This document shows, piece by piece, positions 1 to 11,084 of a DNA stretch of 32,897 nt; the stretch's first letter is position 1; each line of letters opens with the position of its first letter. Below the pieces are notes generated by a model that saw only the letters and a program-made list of their open reading frames with translations, was not told the origin of the DNA and ran no database searches. Both the position numbers and the translations under genes were made by a program. The stretch is from contig NZ_JACJFI010000019.1 in NCBI RefSeq assembly GCF_014164505.1, forward strand, positions 1-32,897. Reading direction: 5' to 3'. Origin of the DNA: Shewanella sp. SG41-4 (GTDB taxonomy: Bacteria > Pseudomonadota > Gammaproteobacteria > Enterobacterales > Shewanellaceae).

Positions 1-1549
<1,549 letters not shown>

Positions 1550-1575
1550 TAAACCTGCTGTATTGAGTGGTTATT

Positions 1576-1605
1576 AAGCCAATCCATTAGGGTTGGCTTT
1601 TTTAT
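1576..1605 (+). terminator. Rho-independent terminator after hemB
   Basis: A stem of AAGCCAATCC pairs with GGGTTGGCTT (one G-T pair) around a short loop, followed by a run of T. It lies 26 bases after the hemB stop. Confidence 0.8.
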
Positions 1606-1778
1606 TTTGGCACTGCGTACCACGTCGATTTCAATTCAATTGCGAATGGGGATAAGTCACATCCCCCCCCATTATCGTGATCAGCTCTACATCATAGCTC
1701 CTAGCCTCTTAACAGCCCGGTTTAAGCATGCTTGAATACATTTTGGAACAGTATTTTCTTCTTAAGCGAGACATTATC

Positions 1779-2330
1779 ATGCACAATAACGTTAGAACAT
1801 TATTGGCAACAACAGCACTCTTTTTCAGTACCCAAATGCTGCCTATGGCCGCATTTGCGAATTCAGGTTGTGCATTTGAAAAAGATCAACAAGGCTTTAT
1901 GGCAACATGCAGCGAGGAGAAACAAGAAGTGATTTTAACTGGCGTAATCCAACCACAAACTCTAACAACCGAATTACCAGGCTATACTGAAGGGTTCACT
2001 AATTATCAAGTTGATGCGCAAGCAATCGATGTGCTCAAAGCCATTACAGAACCGACGCAAATAGTCGTGATTATTGGCACTTGGTGCCCAGACTGCCACC
2101 GCGAAACACCACACTTTATGCGAATTATTGAAGCGGCAGCCAATCCCAACATTGAGGTTGAATACATTGGTGTCGATCGAAGTAAACAGGACCCAGAAGG
2201 TTTAGCGGCAAAATATGCATTCAGCCGAATTCCAACGTTTATCGTTAAGCAGCAAGGCAAAGAGCTAGGCCGTATCGTTGAACGTCCTCAAGCCACATTG
2301 GAAGCCGATTTAGTTGAGATTTTAAAGTAG
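1779..2330 (+). CDS. Exported thioredoxin-fold protein (CPDC active site)
   Basis: This is a 183-aa thioredoxin-fold protein with a signal peptide (residues 1-27, cleavage likely after MAAFA). The redox motif is TWCPDCHRE, with cysteines C103 and C106. The fold's cis-proline is seen in SRIPTFIV. Two further cysteines (C31 and C44) lie in the mature N-terminus and could form a structural disulfide. A periplasmic thiol-disulfide role is inferred, but the exact partner is unknown and it is not an obvious DsbA, DsbC or CcmG. An upstream in-frame ATG at 1728 lacks a ribosome site and would put 17 residues ahead of a normal signal peptide, so 1779 is preferred. The gene stands alone between two terminators. 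Confidence 0.82.
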   Translation: MHNNVRTLLATTALFFSTQMLPMAAFANSGCAFEKDQQGFMATCSEEKQEVILTGVIQPQTLTTELPGYTEGFTNYQVDAQAIDVLKAITEPTQIVVIIGTWCPDCHRETPHFMRIIEAAANPNIEVEYIGVDRSKQDPEGLAAKYAFSRIPTFIVKQQGKELGRIVERPQATLEADLVEILK

Positions 2331-2379
2331 TTATGTAAAGTACATTTTAAAATACATAAAGTAATTACTTTATCGTCAA

Positions 2380-2410
2380 AAAAATAGGTCGCCATTGGCG
2401 ACCTATTTTT
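2380..2410. terminator. Bidirectional terminator between thioredoxin-like gene and gppA-like gene
   Basis: A perfect 14-bp inverted repeat (AAAAATAGGTCGCC / GGCGACCTATTTTT) has a 3-base ATT loop, with A-rich sequence on one side and T-rich on the other. It can end both converging transcripts. Confidence 0.93.
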
Positions 2411-2430
2411 TATTGCGCTTATGTCTGCGA

Positions 2431-3372
2431 CTATGTCGATACTTTAGTCGCTATACGATCGGCTAATAGTTGTAATACGCCTTCGCGAAGTGCACCACCA
2501 GCAAGATGTAAGCGGTCAATAGATAAGCTTTCAAATAAGGCAATTAAAATCGCCACCCCGGCGGCAAAAGTTGGTGCTTGTTCAGCAGTTAGACCCGCTA
2601 TGCCACTCAAACTTGCATCACTTTGTGACAAAATATCATCACGAAAGCCATTCAAAATCTCAAGAGTAATAATTTCAGAGCACTGTCGGTGTTGTAATAC
2701 AGACACCACAGATTGCACTGCGCCAGATGCACCAAGTACACTCTGCCAATCAAGGGTTAATAGTTGCTCTCGATACTCAGCTAACATGATATCGACGTAA
2801 TCAATGGCTTGGTCAAAGTCGAGACTTTGTAATGGATAATGGTTAAAAAACCGTTGATTAAACAACACGCAGCCCATAGGCAAGCTAGTTTTAAATAATA
2901 CATCGTTACCGTCGCCAATAATAAACTCGGTACTGGCACCACCAATATCAATCACTAACCGGCGCCCCTCACCTTTAGTGGTGGCCACCATACCTTGATA
3001 AATAAGTTCAGCTTCGCGCAACCCCGAAATGACCTCGATTTGATGCTGCAATATTGGCATCGCTCGCTGGTGAAATTCATCGGCATTACGAATAACACGC
3101 AAAGTAGCTGTAGCAAATACAGCCACATTAGCACTATCAATATGGTGCTGCGCTAACATGTCGGCAAACATGGCTAAGCATTCTAAACCACGCTGCATGA
3201 CATGTTCAGACAATATGCCGTCATCACCTATACCTTCGGCAAGACGAACTTTGCGTTTATATTTAGCGATAACAATCGGTTTATTACCAACTGAATTAGC
3301 CACTAACATATTGAAACTGTTAGAACCTAAAGTTATCGCCGCATACGGCTGAGATACAGTTAACAATGGCAT
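2431..3372 (-). CDS. Ppx/GppA-family phosphatase, short form
   Basis: This is an actin/Hsp70-fold exopolyphosphatase or pppGpp phosphatase family protein. At 313 aa it contains only the two ASKHA subdomains and lacks the C-terminal helical region of E. coli Ppx/GppA (about 500 aa). Family motifs seen are ATATLRVIRNAD, the catalytic-glutamate segment SGLREAELIY (E120) and DIGGASTEF. The first phosphate loop reads TLGSNSFN (residues 14-21) where the family usually has DLGSNSFH, so the usual aspartate and histidine are missing. It starts three bases after the rhlB stop with no clear ribosome site, suggesting translational coupling. The position beside rhlB-trxA-rho matches gppA in E. coli, but substrate and even activity are uncertain. 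Confidence 0.88.
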   Translation of the reverse strand: MPLLTVSQPYAAITLGSNSFNMLVANSVGNKPIVIAKYKRKVRLAEGIGDDGILSEHVMQRGLECLAMFADMLAQHHIDSANVAVFATATLRVIRNADEFHQRAMPILQHQIEVISGLREAELIYQGMVATTKGEGRRLVIDIGGASTEFIIGDGNDVLFKTSLPMGCVLFNQRFFNHYPLQSLDFDQAIDYVDIMLAEYREQLLTLDWQSVLGASGAVQSVVSVLQHRQCSEIITLEILNGFRDDILSQSDASLSGIAGLTAEQAPTFAAGVAILIALFESLSIDRLHLAGGALREGVLQLLADRIATKVST

Positions 3373-3375
3373 TGA

Positions 3376-4680
3376 CTATGGTCTACGAGTCCTATGACGT
3401 GGAGGACGCGAAGTATTTCCACCACTACGATGCGCACCTTTACTTCCACCATCACGAGTCCGAGATGTAGGAGGTTTACGATGAATACGCGCCGGAGGCG
3501 GAATATCATCTAATAGTGCATCTTTATCATAATTAGACACCGGAATTGAATGGTTAATATAGGTTTCAATTTCAGGTAAATTCAGTGCATATTCTTCACA
3601 AGCAAAACTGACTGAAATACCTTTCTGTCCCGCTCGACCAGTTCGGCCAATACGATGCACATAATCTTCACAATCATCAGGTAAATCATAGTTATATACG
3701 TGTGACACATCAGAGATATGTAACCCGCGAGCGGCTACATCTGTCGCCACTAAAACATCGATATCACCAGAGGTAAATTGCTCAAGAATGCGAATACGCT
3801 TCTTTTGCGGAACATCGCCGGTTAACAAACCTACACGATGACCATCACCTTCTAAATAAGACCACAACTTTTCACAGCTGTGTTTTGTGTTCGAAAACAC
3901 AATCGCTTTATCTGGCCAATCTTCTTCGATTAGGCTCAGTAATAAACGCATCTTATCTTCCATCGACGGATAGAAAATTTCCTCTTTAATGTTTTTAGAG
4001 GTTTTTTCTAATGGCTCGATTTCAACTTTTTCAGGATCATTCATGTGATCGTATGCTAATTCCTGCACTTTCATTGAAAGTGTGGCAGAAAACAACATAT
4101 TCAAGCGTGACTTAGCATCAGGCATTCTGCGGAATAAAAAGCGAATGTCTTTAATAAAGCCAAGATCAAACATACGGTCGGCTTCATCAAGTACAACGGC
4201 TTGAATGTGGCTTAGACTGATGACACCTTGACGCACATAATCAATAATACGTCCGGTGGTACCAATCAGAATATCAACGCCTTTGTCTAAAACAGCACGC
4301 TGAGTTTCATAGCTTTCGCCGCCGTAAACAATACCGACTTTTAATCCTGTGTGTGCCGCTAATAACTTGGCATCTTTAGCAATCTGAATTGCTAATTCGC
4401 GTGTTGGCGCCATAATAATAGCGCGGGGTTCGGTTGCTTTGCGACTCTCAGGTGCAGCAACATTGAGTAAGTGGTTAAACGTGGCCACTAAAAATGCCAT
4501 AGTTTTACCGGTGCCGGTTTGGGCTTGTCCGGCAATATCTTTGGCATTAAGTAAAATAGGTAAAGATAACGCCTGTATTGGCGTGCAAAACTCAAAGCCG
4601 TTCTCGTTCAATGCCGCGAGTATTTCGGGCTTTAAAGGGAAGTCGGCGAATTTCTTGGTCGATAAATGTGTTTGGCTCAT
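3376..4680 (-). CDS. rhlB: ATP-dependent RNA helicase RhlB
   Basis: RhlB is a DEAD-box helicase and, in enterobacteria, the helicase of the RNA degradosome bound to RNase E. Motifs in order are the Q motif (CTPIQA), [20 protein letters not shown] in [23 protein letters not shown] and [10 protein letters not shown]. The C-terminal 40 residues are basic and rich in Arg, Pro and Gly, as expected for an RNA-binding tail. The start is placed at [11 protein letters not shown] (434 aa), which matches the E. coli N-terminus. A longer in-frame extension to 4779 adds 33 residues unlike the family. It is divergent from trxA and leads into the gppA-like gene. Confidence 0.95.
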   Translation of the reverse strand: MSQTHLSTKKFADFPLKPEILAALNENGFEFCTPIQALSLPILLNAKDIAGQAQTGTGKTMAFLVATFNHLLNVAAPESRKATEPRAIIMAPTRELAIQIAKDAKLLAAHTGLKVGIVYGGESYETQRAVLDKGVDILIGTTGRIIDYVRQGVISLSHIQAVVLDEADRMFDLGFIKDIRFLFRRMPDAKSRLNMLFSATLSMKVQELAYDHMNDPEKVEIEPLEKTSKNIKEEIFYPSMEDKMRLLLSLIEEDWPDKAIVFSNTKHSCEKLWSYLEGDGHRVGLLTGDVPQKKRIRILEQFTSGDIDVLVATDVAARGLHISDVSHVYNYDLPDDCEDYVHRIGRTGRAGQKGISVSFACEEYALNLPEIETYINHSIPVSNYDKDALLDDIPPPARIHRKPPTSRTRDGGSKGAHRSGGNTSRPPRHRTRRP

Positions 4681-4833
4681 AGCACAAGCATACCTGTAGG
4701 GGTTGCAAAAAAAGATTCGATCGTTTGAAATAGCTACATTACTAAAACGGTCTCTTGAAAAGCTATTTAACTGACCCAATATACATGGTAAGCCATTAAT
4801 AAACTAGCAATGGAACCAAATCTGGAGAACTAC

Positions 4834-5160
4834 ATGAGCGATAAAATTGTATACCTAAGCGATGACAGCTTTGAAAACGACGTATTAAAGTCTGAAACAC
4901 CAGTATTAGTCGACTTCTGGGCTGAGTGGTGTGGTCCTTGTAAAATGATTGCGCCAATCCTAAACGACGTTGCTGAAGAGTACGCAGGCAAACTTACCGT
5001 CGCAAAACTAAACGTTGACCAAAATAACGTTTCACCAGCGAAATACGGCGTTCGCGGTATTCCAACCTTGTTAATGTTCAAAGGTGGCGAGCTAGTGGCA
5101 ACCAAAGTTGGTGCATTATCAAAAACACAATTAAAAGAATTCATTGACGCTAAAATCTAA
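4834..5160 (+). CDS. trxA: Thioredoxin 1
   Basis: TrxA is the general cytoplasmic dithiol reductant fed by thioredoxin reductase. It is 108 aa with the classic [15 protein letters not shown] active site and the cis-proline in GIPTLLMFK, and is near-collinear with E. coli TrxA. The start is the ATG at 4834 with GGAG seven bases upstream. An earlier in-frame ATG at 4810 has no ribosome site and would add eight residues. It is divergent from rhlB and followed by an inverted repeat, with rho next in the same direction. Confidence 0.97.
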   Translation: MSDKIVYLSDDSFENDVLKSETPVLVDFWAEWCGPCKMIAPILNDVAEEYAGKLTVAKLNVDQNNVSPAKYGVRGIPTLLMFKGGELVATKVGALSKTQLKEFIDAKI

Positions 5161-5184
5161 ATAGAAATAGCCTAAAAATGTTAA

Positions 5185-5214
5185 ACGGCACAAGTTTTAA
5201 ACAATTTGTGCCGT
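5185..5214 (+). terminator. Hairpin after trxA (probable terminator)
   Basis: A 9-bp perfect inverted repeat, ACGGCACAA / TTGTGCCGT, has a 12-base loop and is followed by an AT-rich but not pure T stretch. It may be a leaky terminator or the start of the rho leader. Confidence 0.6.
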
Positions 5215-5383
5215 ATTTAGATTTTATTTACGCTAAATTTCTGGACGGCCAACACTTAAAGTGCTAATTTATTCATCAGATTTTTTCAATTAACCTCTTC
5301 TCGTTAAATCAATCATAAATTATCTTTTCAACCTTACTGATTGATTGCGGTAAGCTTCGTCGCGCAAAACAAGACTCCCATAC

Positions 5384-6646
5384 ATGAATTTAACAGAATT
5401 AAAAGACACGCCAATTTCGGATCTAGTTTCACTTGCTGAAAGCATGAATCTGGAAAATATGGCTCGTACCCGTAAACAAGATATCATCTTCTCAATTTTG
5501 AAAGCTCACGCTAAAAGCGGAGAAGACATCTTCGGTGGCGGTGTATTAGAAATCCTCCAAGACGGATTTGGATTTTTAAGAAGTTCAGATGGCTCATACC
5601 TTGCGGGTCCTGACGATATTTATGTTTCACCAAGCCAAATCCGTCGTTTTAATATGCGTACGGGTGACAGTATTTTTGGTAAAATCAGACCGCCAAAAGA
5701 AGGCGAAAGATATTTTGCATTGTTGAAAGTAAGTGAAGTCAACTTTGATAAACCAGAAAGCTCTCGCAACAAAATTTTGTTTGAAAACTTAACTCCACTT
5801 CATGCTGAAGAACGTCTTCGTATGGAACGTGGTAATGGTTCAACAGAAGATATCACCTCTCGTATCCTTGATCTTTGTTCTCCTATAGGCAAAGGCCAAC
5901 GTGGTTTGATTGTAGCGCCGCCAAAAGCCGGTAAAACATTGTTACTACAGAGCATTGCTCAAAGTATTACTTATAACAACCCAGATGTGGTGTTAATGGT
6001 ATTACTTATTGATGAACGTCCTGAAGAAGTAACTGAAATGCAACGCATGGTTAAAGGCGAAGTTATTGCTTCTACTTTTGATGAACCAGCCAGCCGCCAC
6101 GTTCAAGTAGCCGAAATGGTTATCGAGAAAGCAAAACGTTTAGTTGAGCATAAAAAAGACGTAGTGATTTTGTTAGATTCTATTACTCGTTTAGCCCGTG
6201 CTTATAACACCGTTATCCCTTCATCGGGTAAAGTGTTAACCGGTGGTGTTGATGCTAACGCACTGCATCGTCCAAAGCGTTTCTTTGGTGCTGCACGTAA
6301 CATTGAACACGGTGGCAGCTTAACCATTATCGCCACAGCCTTGGTTGATACAGGCTCGAAAATGGACGAAGTCATTTACGAAGAATTTAAAGGTACTGGT
6401 AACCAAGAGTTACACCTTTCTCGTAAAGCCGCTGAAAAACGCGTATTCCCAGCGATTGATTTCAACCGTTCAGGTACTCGTCGTGAAGAAAAACTAACGA
6501 CGCCAGAAGAACTTCAGAAAATGTGGATTTTACGTAAAATCTTACATCCAATGGATGAAGTTTCAGCAATGGAATTCTTAATCGATAAATTGGCTATGAC
6601 CAAAACTAACGAAGAATTTTTCACTGCAATGAAACGCGCTAAGTAA
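5384..6646 (+). CDS. rho: Transcription termination factor Rho
   Basis: Rho is a hexameric RNA-dependent ATPase that ends transcription. The protein is 420 aa, close to the 419 aa of E. coli Rho. The N-terminal helix bundle ([15 protein letters not shown]) is followed by the cold-shock-like RNA-binding domain ([13 protein letters not shown]) and the ATPase core with Walker [13 protein letters not shown] and Walker [17 protein letters not shown]. The 169-base leader after the trxA hairpin contains no evident rhoL leader peptide. No clear Shine-Dalgarno sequence precedes the ATG, so translation may be inefficient or regulated. Autoregulation of rho through its leader is known in E. coli and is only an inference here. 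Confidence 0.97.
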   Translation: MNLTELKDTPISDLVSLAESMNLENMARTRKQDIIFSILKAHAKSGEDIFGGGVLEILQDGFGFLRSSDGSYLAGPDDIYVSPSQIRRFNMRTGDSIFGKIRPPKEGERYFALLKVSEVNFDKPESSRNKILFENLTPLHAEERLRMERGNGSTEDITSRILDLCSPIGKGQRGLIVAPPKAGKTLLLQSIAQSITYNNPDVVLMVLLIDERPEEVTEMQRMVKGEVIASTFDEPASRHVQVAEMVIEKAKRLVEHKKDVVILLDSITRLARAYNTVIPSSGKVLTGGVDANALHRPKRFFGAARNIEHGGSLTIIATALVDTGSKMDEVIYEEFKGTGNQELHLSRKAAEKRVFPAIDFNRSGTRREEKLTTPEELQKMWILRKILHPMDEVSAMEFLIDKLAMTKTNEEFFTAMKRAK

Positions 6647-6673
6647 TTCATTACCTAAACGCAAAGCAATCGC

Positions 6674-6703
6674 AAAAATGCCGCTAATTTAGCGGCATTT
6701 TTT
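6674..6703 (+). terminator. Rho-independent terminator after rho
   Basis: AAAAATGCCGCT pairs with AGCGGCATTTTT around an AATTT loop, 27 bases past the rho stop. The flanking A and T runs could make it work in both directions. Confidence 0.9.
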
Positions 6704-6810
6704 ATGTCTAAATAACGATACGCTATGACTAAGATTTAGAACAGACTAGGTCCTGCTAGTTCGCTTCGCGGCGATAAATGCAGTAGCATCTTGCCTTTGC
6801 CGCTTGCTAT

Positions 6811-7000
6811 CGCTTGTTATCATTCACTGCTTGTTACCACTCTGCCCGTCTTTAAAGCTTTAGCTCGTATAGCCTCTAGCAGCGCTCTAGCATCTAGTTT
6901 TTCCGCTGTTATCATTCGCAGCTTGTTACCGCTCAGCCCGTCTTTAAAGCCTTAGCTCCTACAATCTCTAGCAGTGAAGCGCTCTAGCATGTAGTTTTCC
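6811..7000. repeat. Imperfect tandem duplication (~95 bp x 2) downstream of frdB
   Basis: The 6704-7050 gap has no convincing gene. It holds two adjacent copies (about 6811-6902 and 6903-6999) of a ~95-bp unit. Shared blocks occur in the same order: GTTATCATTC, GCTTGTTACC, GCCCGTCTTTAAAGC, TCTAGCAG and GCGCTCTAGCAT. Copy 2 carries a few extra bases (GAA) in the middle. Fragments of a third copy (TGTTATCGCTTTACCATTCG) run towards frdB. The function is unknown. Confidence 0.75.
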
Positions 7001-7050
7001 GCTTCTATCGTCTGTTATCGCTTTACCATTCGTTATCGCTGTTCTCCCCC

Positions 7051-7776
7051 CTAAACTGATGCCATTTTCCGGCGTAAATAGGCAATTTGCTGCATATGCG
7101 GTAAATCTTTCGGGCAAGTATCTTGGCAGCCGAGTAACGTCATGCAACCAAACACGCCATCTTGATTACCTATCACATGGTAAAAATCATCTGCACTGCG
7201 AGTATCACGACTGTCTAGTTCAAAACGGGCTATTTTCATCATACCCACGGCACCAACAAAAGTTTCACGCATTTGCTTAGTCGCACAGGCAGAAACACAT
7301 ACACCACATTCTACGCACCGCTCTAACTCATAAAGTTTAGTGGCTTCCTCTGGTGACATCGGTGTTTCGATACGATGAATATCATTATCCGCACCATCAG
7401 GATGTAACCACAGCGCTAAACGCTCAGCTAATTCGCGCATAAATTTGCCGGTATTTACCGATAGATCACCAATCAACTCAAAGCCAGGTAATGGCATAAG
7501 CTTAATATGTCCATCAGGATAATTGGCCGTTAACGTTTTGCACGCTAAGGTAGGTTTACCATTGATAACCATGGCACAACTGCCGCAAATACCAGCACGG
7601 CAAACAAAATCAAATTGCAACGAAGGGTCATGAATTTCACGCAATAGATTCAAGGCAATAAACACCGTCATTCCAGGTGTTTCGGTAAGGCTATAGTTGA
7701 CCATTTTCGGTTTATCACCACGCTCTTGTGGGTCATAACGAAAAATAGAAAAGGTTAACATACGTGCTTGGCTCAT
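7051..7776 (-). CDS. frdB: Fumarate reductase/succinate dehydrogenase iron-sulfur subunit
   Basis: This electron-transfer subunit links the flavin of FrdA to the haems and quinone of FrdC on the cytoplasmic face of the membrane. Three clusters can be assigned: [2Fe-2S] by C59, C64, C67 and C79 (CRAGICGSC...C); [4Fe-4S] by C154, C157, C160 and C164 (CVECGVCVSAC); and [3Fe-4S] by C211, C217 and C221 (CMTLLGCQDTCPKDLP). The length (241 aa) is normal. It starts one base after the frdA stop, with GGAG upstream, and is the last gene of frdCAB. Fumarate reduction versus succinate oxidation cannot be decided from this subunit. Confidence 0.94.
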   Translation of the reverse strand: MSQARMLTFSIFRYDPQERGDKPKMVNYSLTETPGMTVFIALNLLREIHDPSLQFDFVCRAGICGSCAMVINGKPTLACKTLTANYPDGHIKLMPLPGFELIGDLSVNTGKFMRELAERLALWLHPDGADNDIHRIETPMSPEEATKLYELERCVECGVCVSACATKQMRETFVGAVGMMKIARFELDSRDTRSADDFYHVIGNQDGVFGCMTLLGCQDTCPKDLPHMQQIAYLRRKMASV

Positions 7777-7777
7777 A

Positions 7778-9778
7778 TTACTTTACTCCAGTCACAGCGA
7801 TGGTGTTCGCTAAGACATCGGTTAGTCGCTGGTTAAGAGGTTTATACTCTTCGGGTAACTCAAAAGGCATTAATGCCGCTTGCTTGGTGAACCTGTCGGC
7901 ATCGTCACCGAGTTCCGCCAGAATAGCTTCAATCTGTTGCTGACGTTTTAGCGTATCAGCATGGACAATCGTATTATTAACGCCATAACCACGATACCCA
8001 GGCGGTAACTCCATTTGCATCACGTCCAGCGCTTCATAGCTCAGTTGTGGACGTAAGCTATCAACATCTGGCCAGACTGATAATGTGCGGTTTAACCAGT
8101 CTTTATCATTGCGTTGTGGATAATCTTCACGAGAATGTGCGCCACGACTTTCGGTGCGGGCATAAGCTCCGCATGCTACCGTCAGTGCAACCTTAAGCAT
8201 CTTTTTAACTCTTAATGCTTCAACTAATTCAGGATTAGCGTGACGTTTTTTACACTTTAAGCCGATATTTTTTGAGCGTTCAAGTAATTCAGTTAACTGA
8301 TTAACAGCCAATTCAAGCTCTGGGCCATTACGAAAAATCCCCACATAATCCATCATGATTTTTTGCATCGCGGCTTTAAGTTTAAATGGATCTTCAGTGC
8401 CTTCGCCCTCAATTAACTGATCAACTTCAGCTTGTAACTGCTGGCCAAACTGCGCAATTAAATCAGTATCAATAACCAAGCTATTTTGTTCGCCAAAATC
8501 GGCAACATACTTGCCGATAATCATTCCGCCAACAACTGTTTCTGCCAAGGAGTTGCCACCGAGCCTATTAAAGCCGTGCATGTCCCAGCAAGCTGCTTCT
8601 CCAACACTAAACAATCCTGATAATTGCGGACTCTCTCCGTTAGGTTTAGTCCGAATGCCACCCATAGAATAATGCTGAGTTGGCCGAACTGGGATCCACT
8701 CTTTTACTGGATCGATGCCAAGAAAGTTCTCACAAATTTCTTTCACTTCACGCAGATTGGTCTCGATGTGCTTTTGACCTAATAAGGTAATGTCTAACCA
8801 TAAATGCGGCCCATAAGGACTATTGACCCCCTTACCTTTGCGGATATGCTCGGTCATTCTACGAGATACCACATCGCGAGAAGCTAGCTCTTTTTTATCT
8901 GGCTCATAATCAGGCATAAAACGGTAACCGTCTTTATCGCGCAGTACTCCACCGTCTCCTCGACAGCCTTCGGTAGTTAAAATACCCACAGGAACAATAG
9001 CCGTTGGATGAAACTGTACCGCTTCCATATTGCCCAGCGTCGCGACGCCAGTCTCTAACGCCAACGCTTGGCCGATGCCTTCGCAAATAATGGCATTGGT
9101 CGACACAGCATAAATCCGCCCATAGCCGCCAGTGGCAATGGTGGTGGATTTAGCGATATAAGCACGTAACTCACCGCTAATTAAACAACGAGCAATAACC
9201 CCATGACAGCGATTGCCATCGTGGATAAGCGTTAATGCTTCCATCCGCTCATGCACAGGAATACCTAACGAAATCGCTTTATTATCGACGGCGTACAACA
9301 AAGAATGGCCGGTACCGTCTGCGGTATAACAGGTGCGCCATTTTTGGGTGCCACCAAAGTCACGCGCATTAATTAAGCCGTGAGCTGCTTCGGCCTCGGT
9401 AATGGTGACTTTTTCCGCATTAACAATTACTTGCCTGTCGCCTTTAGTCACTCGTGTCCAGGGTACGCCCCACAGAGCCAACTCTCTTACCGCTTTAGGT
9501 GCACAATGAGCAAACATTCTAGCCACAGTTTGATCGCAGCCCCAATCAGAACCTTTTACGGTATCTTGAAAATGTATGTCTTCGTCGTCATCGGTACCTT
9601 TAATGGTATTAGCTAAACTGGCTTGCATGCCACCTTGGGCAGCAACAGAGTGCGATCGCTTCGCGGGAACAAGCGATAACACCAAGGTATCGAGACCGCG
9701 CTCTTTTGAGGCTATCGCGACTCTTAACCCAGCCAGTCCGGCGCCAACTACCAAAGTGTCGGTATAAATAATTTTCAT
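7778..9778 (-). CDS. frdA: Fumarate reductase/succinate dehydrogenase flavoprotein subunit
   Basis: This is the catalytic subunit interconverting fumarate and succinate with covalently bound FAD. It has the dinucleotide fold [12 protein letters not shown] at the N-terminus and the FAD-linking histidine H43 in [10 protein letters not shown]. Substrate-site segments are [33 protein letters not shown] and HYSMGG. The C-terminus carries [10 protein letters not shown]. At 666 aa it is longer than E. coli SdhA or FrdA and close to the Wolinella-type flavoprotein, in keeping with the type of FrdC here. The ATG is preceded by AAGGA. It lies second in frdCAB. Confidence 0.95.
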   Translation of the reverse strand: MKIIYTDTLVVGAGLAGLRVAIASKERGLDTLVLSLVPAKRSHSVAAQGGMQASLANTIKGTDDDEDIHFQDTVKGSDWGCDQTVARMFAHCAPKAVRELALWGVPWTRVTKGDRQVIVNAEKVTITEAEAAHGLINARDFGGTQKWRTCYTADGTGHSLLYAVDNKAISLGIPVHERMEALTLIHDGNRCHGVIARCLISGELRAYIAKSTTIATGGYGRIYAVSTNAIICEGIGQALALETGVATLGNMEAVQFHPTAIVPVGILTTEGCRGDGGVLRDKDGYRFMPDYEPDKKELASRDVVSRRMTEHIRKGKGVNSPYGPHLWLDITLLGQKHIETNLREVKEICENFLGIDPVKEWIPVRPTQHYSMGGIRTKPNGESPQLSGLFSVGEAACWDMHGFNRLGGNSLAETVVGGMIIGKYVADFGEQNSLVIDTDLIAQFGQQLQAEVDQLIEGEGTEDPFKLKAAMQKIMMDYVGIFRNGPELELAVNQLTELLERSKNIGLKCKKRHANPELVEALRVKKMLKVALTVACGAYARTESRGAHSREDYPQRNDKDWLNRTLSVWPDVDSLRPQLSYEALDVMQMELPPGYRGYGVNNTIVHADTLKRQQQIEAILAELGDDADRFTKQAALMPFELPEEYKPLNQRLTDVLANTIAVTGVK

Positions 9779-9787
9779 GTTAATTCC

Positions 9788-10531
9788 TTACAACGTCGAC
9801 ACATATGGCACTACAGGTAACGCCAAAGAGCGGCCAATAAAAATATAAGTCAGCAAACTCGCCACTCCTAACACCATTAAATACGCTAACAACACCTTAG
9901 CAAATTTGAGCATGGCAAAGCGTTGCTCAACCAAGCCCCATTTCACCACGACGCGATATAAACCAAAAACGCCATGCACTGCAACGACCGGTAATAGCAG
10001 GATATATAAAGCCCAAGCATTAAGGTGGTACACCCGTTCAGCAGAAAGATGTGGGCCTATTTCTGGATTGGTTATCATGGTGAATAAGTGTGTTGGTACG
10101 AGGAAAAACAACAAAAAACCGGTGATCATTTGCCAAAACCAGATTTTGGTATCTTCATGAGGTAAAAAACGCATTTGATTTCGTAAAGCTCGCCATTGTC
10201 CTATTTGAGTCGGAAAACGACGTAATGCAAATACCGCATGGATCAGCACAACCAATAACATAAAGCAGGAAAATATTTGTGTCACTAAAGGATAGCCATG
10301 GCCAGTTTCACTGAATATACCGCCTTCAAGAAACTGCGCCACTTGATAGAAGGCTTCTTTTCCAAACAAAATACTCGACTCAAAATGCAAATGCATCACC
10401 AGAAAAAGTCCCAGTAATACACCAGAAAGACTTTGTAGTTTATCCGCACGAGCAGCCCAAAGAGGGTGAGAAAAACCTTTATCGGTATTTACCGCACTGT
10501 CGGCTTTCTTTGGCAAAGATTTCGCAGCCAT
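9788..10531 (-). CDS. frdC: Dihaem cytochrome b subunit of fumarate reductase/succinate dehydrogenase
   Basis: This 247-aa membrane anchor has five hydrophobic helices and binds quinone and two b haems. Candidate haem ligands are H47 or H49, H98, H148 and H186, matching the spacing of the four ligands in Wolinella succinogenes FrdC. Conserved text includes FALRRFP, the H-x2-TMITNP region and HGVFGLYRVVVKWG. This makes it the single-polypeptide dihaem type and not the E. coli FrdCD or SdhCD type. The residue two before H186 is alanine (VAVHG), where my memory of the Wolinella protein has glutamate E180 (VELHG), the key residue of its E-pathway. It is the first gene of frdCAB, and a CRP-like site lies about 90 bases upstream of its ATG. 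Confidence 0.92.
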   Translation of the reverse strand: MAAKSLPKKADSAVNTDKGFSHPLWAARADKLQSLSGVLLGLFLVMHLHFESSILFGKEAFYQVAQFLEGGIFSETGHGYPLVTQIFSCFMLLVVLIHAVFALRRFPTQIGQWRALRNQMRFLPHEDTKIWFWQMITGFLLFFLVPTHLFTMITNPEIGPHLSAERVYHLNAWALYILLLPVVAVHGVFGLYRVVVKWGLVEQRFAMLKFAKVLLAYLMVLGVASLLTYIFIGRSLALPVVPYVSTL

Positions 10532-10611
10532 AAATCATCATATCCTGTCAGGTACAATAGCAAGTGTTGACCATATCAAGAGTTTTTGAATAGCGGCAAT
10601 GAACAATGATC

Positions 10612-10635
10612 AAACCGTGATAATGTTCACCTATT
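10612..10635 (-). promoter_or_regulatory. CRP-like binding site upstream of frdCAB
   Basis: The segment CCGTGATAATGTTCACC contains the perfect GTGA-N6-TCAC core (10617-10630) of a CRP/cAMP site with A-rich flanks. Its centre is about 92 bases upstream of the frdC start. In Shewanella, CRP is known to control anaerobic respiration genes, so this placement makes functional sense. The rest of 10532-10765 shows no gene. Confidence 0.68.
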
Positions 10636-10765
10636 AATAAGCGGGAGTTAGAAGCGGGTCACACAAACTAGAAAATAAAAACTCAAATAATACTGATAGT
10701 TAACTAAATATCGAAACCAGAATTCGGCAGGTAAAACAATAAAACGCTTTATCTTAAATGTGTTG

Positions 10766-11058
10766 TTACATTAATAATTGCTGGCAATATTGACGTAACT
10801 TATCGCGTAATAACAACATAACCGGAGTGACATTCTCGCGGCCAGGACAGATCAAGTTTAACGCAACGGATTCACCAACATACTCGGTAAGTATCGACAC
10901 TAATTTACCTGTTTTCAAATCATCAGCAATATCCTGCGCGATTTTTACTATAAATGCAGCCGTAAAGGGTCCATTTTCGCCGAGCGAATTACCAATAAAC
11001 TCTCTCCTAAACGAGCATCTTAAAATAACTTGGGTATAATAAGCGCCAATTTGATATT
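10766..11058 (-). pseudogene. C-terminal remnant of a LysR-type transcriptional regulator
   Basis: On the minus strand an open frame of about 95 codons ends at TAA (10766-10768). It reads, in pieces, NSLGENGPFTAAFIVKIAQD, IADDLKTGKLVSILTEYV and NLICPGRENVTPVMLLLRDK. This matches the end of a LysR substrate-binding domain, where an ADDL-x-GKLV segment is followed by a P-G-R and a closing helix. The N-terminal helix-turn-helix and most of the effector domain are absent. The frame runs into a stop at about 11060 beside the prmA start and has no start codon with a ribosome site. A regulator once divergent from prmA or linked to frd appears to have been lost. Confidence 0.7.
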
Positions 11059-11084
11059 ACTTTTACCACAGTTAGGAAAATCCC

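Noticed and set aside
1663..1670. Run of eight C in the region before the thioredoxin-like gene, possibly phase-variable
   Set aside because: It lies outside any coding frame and about 110 bases from the start codon. A short hairpin (GGGGAT/ATCCCC) includes it, but there is no evidence of switching.
10827..11039. A 70-codon plus-strand open frame before prmA
   Set aside because: The minus strand of the same region reads as the end of a LysR-type regulator, so this frame is a shadow. It also lacks a ribosome site.
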